From NCBI RefSeq assembly GCF_015565955.1, contig NZ_CP064760.1, forward strand, positions 930,001 through 994,000: a DNA stretch of 64,000 nucleotides. Reading direction: 5' to 3'. Positions 60,029-64,000 of the stretch are shown piece after piece. How positions within the stretch are numbered: position 1 is the stretch's first letter; each line of letters starts with the position of its first letter. Source of the stretch: Microbacterium schleiferi. GTDB taxonomy: Bacteria > Actinomycetota > Actinomycetes > Actinomycetales > Microbacteriaceae. The translations under genes were made by a program, and so were the position numbers. The notes below the pieces were generated by a model. That model saw nothing but the letters and a program-made list of their open reading frames with translations. It was not told the origin of the DNA and did no database searches.

Positions 60029-61825
60029 GTGGTCACCCGTCTTTCGCACTTCTTCCTCCGCACGCTTCGCGAGGACCCCGCTGACGCCGAGGTTACGAGT
60101 CACAGGCTCCTGGTTCGCGCCGGCTACATCCGGCGCCAGGCTCCCGGCATCTTCGCCTGGCTGCCACTGGGACTACGGGTGAAGGCGAAGATCGAGCAGA
60201 TCATCCGCGACGAGATGGCGGCCGCGGGAGCGTACGAAGTCCACTTCCCGGCGCTTCTGCCCCGCGAGCCCTACGAAGCGTCGGGCCGCTGGGAGTCCTA
60301 TGGTGACAGCATCTTCCGTCTGCAGGACCGGAAGGGTGCCGACTACCTCCTCGCGCCGACCCACGAGGAGATGTTCACGCTGCTGGTGAAGGATCTCTAT
60401 TCGTCCTACAAGGATCTGCCGCTGGCGATTTACCAGATCCAGGACAAGTACCGCGACGAAGCGCGCCCGCGTGCCGGGCTGTTGCGGGGGCGTGAGTTCA
60501 CGATGAAGGATGCCTACTCCTTCGACTACACGGATGCCGGCCTCGAGGTCTCGTACCAGACGCAGCGGGATGCCTACGAGCGCATTTTCCAACGGCTCGG
60601 ACTCGAGTACGTCATCGTCAACGCCGACAACGGACTTATGGGCGGAGCCCGCAGCGAGGAGTTCCTGCACCCCACGCCCGTCGGGGAGGACACCTTCGTC
60701 CGCAGCGCCGGGGGATACGCAGCGAACGTCGAGGCGTTCACGACAGTCGTTCCTGCGCCGCTCCCGATCGACGGCCTTCCCGAGCCGGTGATCTTCGACT
60801 CGCCCGATACCCCGACCATCGCCACCCTCGTCGATCACCTCAACGCGAACCAGGCGCCTCCGGCTCCGGGTGTCGCCGGTCCGGCCACCGACGGCGAGGC
60901 GACGTGGACGGCAGCTCACACGCTGAAGAACGTGGTGCTGGCCTTGACGCACCTCGACGGCACGCGCGAGATCGTCGTGGTCGGCATCCCCGGGGACCGG
61001 GACATCGACGACAAGCGCGCCGAGGTCGCCTTCGCCCCCGCCGCTGTGGAGGCTGCAGCCGCTGAGGACTTCGAGAACAACCCTCTCCTCGTGAAGGGGT
61101 ATATCGGGCCCTGGTCGCAGACCGGCGCGGTTCTCGGCGAGGAGTCGGCGACCGGCATCCGGTACCTCCTCGACCCGCGGGTCGTGGACGGAACGTCCTG
61201 GGTCACGGGCGCGAACATCGACCAGAAGCACGTCCACTCGCTCGTGGCTGGCCGCGACTTCACCGGCGACGGCTTCGTCGAAGTAGCCAACGTTCTGCCG
61301 GGCGACCCCGCCCCGGACGGGTCGGGGCCCGTTGAGCTCGCGCGCGGCATGGAGATCGGCCACGTCTTCCAGCTCGGCCGGTTCTTCGCCGAGACACTGG
61401 GGCTCAAGGTACTCGACGAGAACGGCAAGCTCGTCACGGTGACGATGGGCTCCTACGGCATCGGTGTCACGCGAATCCTCGCGATTATCGCGGAACTCAG
61501 CAACGACGAGAAGGGTCTCGTCTGGCCCTCAGCGGTGGCTCCGTTCGATGTGCACATCGTTGCCACGGGAAAGGATGCCGTCGCCTTCGACCTTGCCGAG
61601 CAGGCCAGCGCCAGCCTCGAGGATGCCGGACTGGAAGTCGTGTATGACGACCGGCCCAAGGTCTCACCCGGCGTCAAGTTCGGCGATGCGGAACTGATCG
61701 GTGTGCCGCGCATCCTCGTGGTGGGCCGAGGCGCCCCGAACGGCGAGGTCGAACTCTGGGATCGCCGCAGCGGTGAGCGCGAGACGATGGCGCTTCACGA
61801 AGCCATCGCTCGCCTCACCGCGTGA
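60029..61825 (+). CDS. proS: Prolyl-tRNA synthetase
   Basis: A 598-residue class II synthetase of the bacterial type. Motif 1 lies in [20 protein letters not shown], motif 2 in [25 protein letters not shown] and motif 3 in [14 protein letters not shown]. The insertion (residues about 220-390) between motifs 2 and 3 is the YbaK-like editing domain that clears Ala-tRNA-Pro, and the C-terminal anticodon domain ends at residue 598. GTG 60029 is preferred on the -10 box. The stop lies in the palindrome 61823-61834. Confidence 0.96.
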   Translation: MVTRLSHFFLRTLREDPADAEVTSHRLLVRAGYIRRQAPGIFAWLPLGLRVKAKIEQIIRDEMAAAGAYEVHFPALLPREPYEASGRWESYGDSIFRLQDRKGADYLLAPTHEEMFTLLVKDLYSSYKDLPLAIYQIQDKYRDEARPRAGLLRGREFTMKDAYSFDYTDAGLEVSYQTQRDAYERIFQRLGLEYVIVNADNGLMGGARSEEFLHPTPVGEDTFVRSAGGYAANVEAFTTVVPAPLPIDGLPEPVIFDSPDTPTIATLVDHLNANQAPPAPGVAGPATDGEATWTAAHTLKNVVLALTHLDGTREIVVVGIPGDRDIDDKRAEVAFAPAAVEAAAAEDFENNPLLVKGYIGPWSQTGAVLGEESATGIRYLLDPRVVDGTSWVTGANIDQKHVHSLVAGRDFTGDGFVEVANVLPGDPAPDGSGPVELARGMEIGHVFQLGRFFAETLGLKVLDENGKLVTVTMGSYGIGVTRILAIIAELSNDEKGLVWPSAVAPFDVHIVATGKDAVAFDLAEQASASLEDAGLEVVYDDRPKVSPGVKFGDAELIGVPRILVVGRGAPNGEVELWDRRSGERETMALHEAIARLTA

Positions 61826-61834
61826 GAGCTCTCA
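61823..61834. repeat. Palindrome with stop codons on both strands
   Basis: TGAGAGCTCTCA is a perfect 12-bp palindrome. Its ends supply the TGA of proS (+) and the TGA of the small ORF at 61832-61957 (-). It could also work as a weak shared terminator. Confidence 0.6.
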
Positions 61835-61957
61835 GTAGCTGATCTTCGCGTGCCGGACGATGTCGTCATCCGGGGTGTCGCGGGTCACGAGTGCCGTGAG
61901 CATGCCGGCGGCCTGCTCGATTCGATTCTGTCCGGGTTCCCAGGAGGGGATTGACAC
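61832..61957 (-). CDS. 41-residue small ORF, unknown
   Basis: GTG 61957 to TGA 61832, starting 3 bases after the stop of the DUF1206 gene on the same strand, so it could be translated by coupling. The protein begins VSIPSWEPGQNRIEQAAGML and continues with TALVTRDTPDDDIVRHAKIS. The codon use is like that of neighbouring genes. RIEQAAGML and a later HA recall part of an ANTAR helix, but the match is short. An internal ATG exists at residue 19. It may be a real small protein or a relic. Confidence 0.4.
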   Translation of the reverse strand: MSIPSWEPGQNRIEQAAGMLTALVTRDTPDDDIVRHAKISY

Positions 61958-61960
61958 TGC

Positions 61961-62770
61961 TCACAGGTCCGCGTAGCGAACCCGGAAGAAGCAGAAGACG
62001 CCGTACGCGGCGAATCCGGCCCCCACGCCCATCACGATCGCCGGGCCGGCCGGAAGATCCAGGAGGGACTGGATCGCCGCATCCAGCCCGCCTGCGGTCT
62101 CGGCATCGACGGTCACGGCAGCGATGCCGACGAGGATACCCACGACGCCGAGCGCGAGCCCCTTCGCGACGTACCCGATGACGCCGAGTGCGGTGACCGT
62201 CGTGCCGAGCACGCCGGCGGGAAGCGTCATCTTCTTCCGGAAGTCCCGCCTCACTCCGATGACGGCGTATGACACCCCCGCGACGAGAATGCCGAGGCCG
62301 ACAGCGCCGAGAAGGATGCCGCCGCCGGGGATCGAGAGCACGCCGCGACTGGCCTCTTCGGCGCTGTCGTCGCTTTGGGGCCGCGCGCCGACGGCGATGG
62401 ATGCCGCGAGACCGGCCAGCGCGAGGTACACGATTGCGCGCCCCCATGCCGAGAGTCTGGCCCGCCACCGGGCGGCGGCATCCGACTCGCGCACGACCAC
62501 ACCGTTGACGAGCTGGTAGGCCCCGAGAGCTGCCAGCAGGGCCGCGACGATCCACACCAGGACCACCCCGAACGGCGCGCCGGCGAGAGCCTCCATGGCG
62601 CCGCTCTGGCTCGTCTGCCCGCTCGCGCCGCCGAGGGCCACCGCGACCACGAGTCCGCCGAGGAGGAGATGGACGAGGCCGGTTGCCGCGTACCCGCCGC
62701 GGGCGAGCGCCCGAACAGCAGGATTCGACTCCGCCGCGCGGGCGGCATCCTTCACCGTGTCGTGATCCAC
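61961..62770 (-). CDS. DUF1206 membrane protein
   Basis: A 269-residue protein with six hydrophobic segments in three repeated pairs. Each pair starts with a Gly-rich helix near an Ala-Arg-x-Gly motif (ALARGGYAATGLVHLLLGG, SAWGRAIVYLALAGLAA, GYVAKGLALGVVGILVG). That threefold repeat is the DUF1206 pattern, common in actinobacteria and of unknown function. GTG 62770 has TACTGT 6 bases upstream. Confidence 0.83.
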   Translation of the reverse strand: MDHDTVKDAARAAESNPAVRALARGGYAATGLVHLLLGGLVVAVALGGASGQTSQSGAMEALAGAPFGVVLVWIVAALLAALGAYQLVNGVVVRESDAAARWRARLSAWGRAIVYLALAGLAASIAVGARPQSDDSAEEASRGVLSIPGGGILLGAVGLGILVAGVSYAVIGVRRDFRKKMTLPAGVLGTTVTALGVIGYVAKGLALGVVGILVGIAAVTVDAETAGGLDAAIQSLLDLPAGPAIVMGVGAGFAAYGVFCFFRVRYADL

Positions 62771-62776
62771 GCGACG

Positions 62777-62782
62777 ACAGTA
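62777..62782 (-). promoter_or_regulatory. -10 box for the DUF1206 gene
   Basis: TACTGT on the - strand lies 6 bases before GTG 62770, leaderless spacing. Confidence 0.5.
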
Positions 62783-62837
62783 GTGGGAGCTATCCGCATC
62801 TCAGACCCGCTTGACGCGCCCGCTCGTCAATGCAAGG

Positions 62838-62851
62838 GGGCGGCGCCGCCC
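62838..62851. terminator. GC palindrome downstream of the HExxH lipoprotein gene
   Basis: GGGCGGCGCCGCCC is a perfect 14-bp palindrome 31 bases after the stop at 62882 (- strand). There is no U tract, so it is only a possible terminator. Confidence 0.4.
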
Positions 62852-62881
62852 GGCGGGTCGTGTGGCTCCGCTCGCGACCGA

Positions 62882-63714
62882 CTACAGGCCGAACGCGGCC
62901 CGCACGTGGTCGCGAATCTCGACGTACTCGGGTCGATCCCAGAAGAAGAGGAGCTTGCGCGCGATCACCGTGTCGCTGTCGGGCTCGGGTTCCAGCACGA
63001 ACGTCATGAAGCTCTCGGCGAAGTCCTCGACGACATTGGTCGCGGCGTAGTCGCTGACGAAATCGTCCTCGTGATCGAGGTAGAACTCATAGGCGAGGTC
63101 AGCGTCCGCGTTGGCCGCATCCGGAGCATCCGACCTGTACGCTGCCCAGAATTCCTGATCGAACGCCCAGAGCGCCGAGTCGGGTTCCGCGCACCCCTCG
63201 TCCAACTGAAGCGTGTCGCAACTCCACGCGTCGGGATCGGTTTGGCCCGGCGACAGGCTCAGGATATGGGCGTACTCGTGAATCAGCGTGGACAGGAGCA
63301 GGTCTTGGTCCGACGCGTAGGCGAGGTTCACGACGAGCGTCCACTGCTGCGGGTCGTCAGTCTGTGAAACGTACGCGAGGGTGTCGCTGGACTCCGAGTC
63401 TCCGACGCGGAAGTCTCGGATGACGCTGCCGGCGACCTCGGGGTCACGATCTTCACGAACATGTCCCAGACCGACTCGGTCGTGTCGTCACCGGCGGGTG
63501 TGAGCGACGCATCCGGCTCGACGGCGTACACCTCGACGATGCCGAGGTCCTCATCGTCCTCGGTGTAGACCTGGCCGTCGCCGTCGTCCCCGAAGCCGTC
63601 GCTCTGATCGATCGTGCCGATGTCGGGGAAGGCTGTCAGAGAGCAGCCCGATATCGCCACGAGCAGACCGACGAGAACGCTCGAGACGGCGAGGGCTGTC
63701 CGGTGATGGGTCAC
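62882..63714 (-). CDS. HExxH lipoprotein, putative zinc peptidase, frameshifted as sequenced
   Basis: About 277 residues after repair. GTG 63714 overlaps the stop of the upstream symporter gene (GTGA). The signal peptide ends in the lipobox LVAISGCS, so it is anchored outside. The next stretch is acidic (DGFGDDGDG, TEDDEDLG). The frame breaks in the 4-base homopolymer 63440-63443; one base more joins it to DDPQQWTLVVNLAYASDQ. That second part has the zincin motif LIHEYAHILSL and later NVVEDFAESFMTFVL, where a Glu may be the third ligand. The family is not named; peptidase activity is inferred from HEYAH. Confidence 0.72.
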
Positions 63715-64000
63715 TGCTGCGCTCCGTGGAGGTGATCGCGGTGCTTCTGAGACTGGCGCTTCTTCGTGATGAGATCGAGCGGACCGGTGACGGTGAGTTC
63801 GTCCTCCCAGCACTCGATCCCGGTGACACCGGGAAGCAGATCCCGTGTGAAGACCGGATCGCGTCCTTCTCGGCGCTGGCGCGTGTAGTCCCGCAGGAGG
63901 CGGAACGCAATGCCCGAGAGCAGCGCAATGGCCACGAGGTTTATCAGGGCCATGAGCCCCATGACACCGTCGGCGAAGCTCCACACCAGGTCGGCGGAGG
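63711..64000 (-). CDS. Alanine/glycine:cation symporter (AgcS) C-terminus, cut by window edge
   Basis: The frame is open to the window end, so this is the last 96 residues of a longer protein. VWSFADGVMGLMALINLVAIALLSGIA matches the last membrane helix and flanks of AgcS-type sodium:alanine symporters, which end in a similar ADxxMGLMAxxNLVAI motif. The cytosolic tail (DPVFTRDLLPGVTGIECWE) is basic to its end. It probably imports alanine or glycine with Na+. Confidence 0.75.
   Translation of the reverse strand, partial: SADLVWSFADGVMGLMALINLVAIALLSGIAFRLLRDYTRQRREGRDPVFTRDLLPGVTGIECWEDELTVTGPLDLITKKRQSQKHRDHLHGAQQ

Overview
The window is a high-GC actinobacterial chromosome segment, most likely from the Microbacteriaceae (Microbacterium or a close relative). 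The clues are the order rho-prfA-prmC-sua5-wecA-atpIBEFHAGDC, strong GC-ending codon use, many genes with a TAnnnT box 6-10 bases before the start codon (leaderless mRNAs), and PFL, maltokinase and TreS types usual in that group. The genus is inferred from protein character and gene order; no search was run.

Region 1 (1 to about 8,870) is the right end of a prophage. It holds the end of a minor tail gene, two more tail genes, an M23-like endolysin, two small membrane (holin-type) proteins and a large beta-helix tail fibre/tailspike, all on +. On the - strand follow a glycosyltransferase with a hexapeptide acyltransferase (probable cargo), a DUF4429-like protein, a tyrosine integrase and a small CxCGW protein. 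The left end of the prophage lies outside the window.

Region 2 (8,870 to 29,300) is core chromosome. It has rho with a long structured leader and prfA, then an inserted block (holin-like membrane protein, YtcJ-like amidohydrolase, MFS transporter, cysE-cysK), prmC, sua5, wecA, the complete F1Fo ATP synthase operon closed by a strong terminator, and yaaA.

Region 3 (29,300 to 47,600) carries a DUF5684-type membrane protein, a two-gene ABC exporter, a PP2C phosphatase beside an EccC/FtsK-like ATPase, asparaginase II, OsmC, PlsC, an FKBP lipoprotein, dxr, a pyruvate formate-lyase operon (pflB-pflA) with tandem GntR-type operators, a GlsB/YeaQ membrane protein and an unusual MurE-type ligase.

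Region 4 (47,600 to 64,000) has the site-2 protease RseP, a PhzE-type fused anthranilate synthase behind a trp-type attenuator with a Trp-Trp leader peptide, a 2TM protein, ispG, treS-mak, a GntR-acdS (ACC deaminase) operon with its own palindromic operator, pcp, sucrose phosphorylase, proS, a DUF1206 protein, a HExxH lipoprotein and the end of an AgcS-type symporter.

One technical point affects the whole annotation. Eight conserved genes (prmC, sua5, wecA, atpC, yaaA, the EccC-like gene, dxr and the HExxH lipoprotein) carry single-base deletions, each in a run of 4-5 G or C. Several are normally essential, so these are best read as homopolymer sequencing errors and not as pseudogenes. I give the restored extents, except for wecA, where I give the ORF as read.
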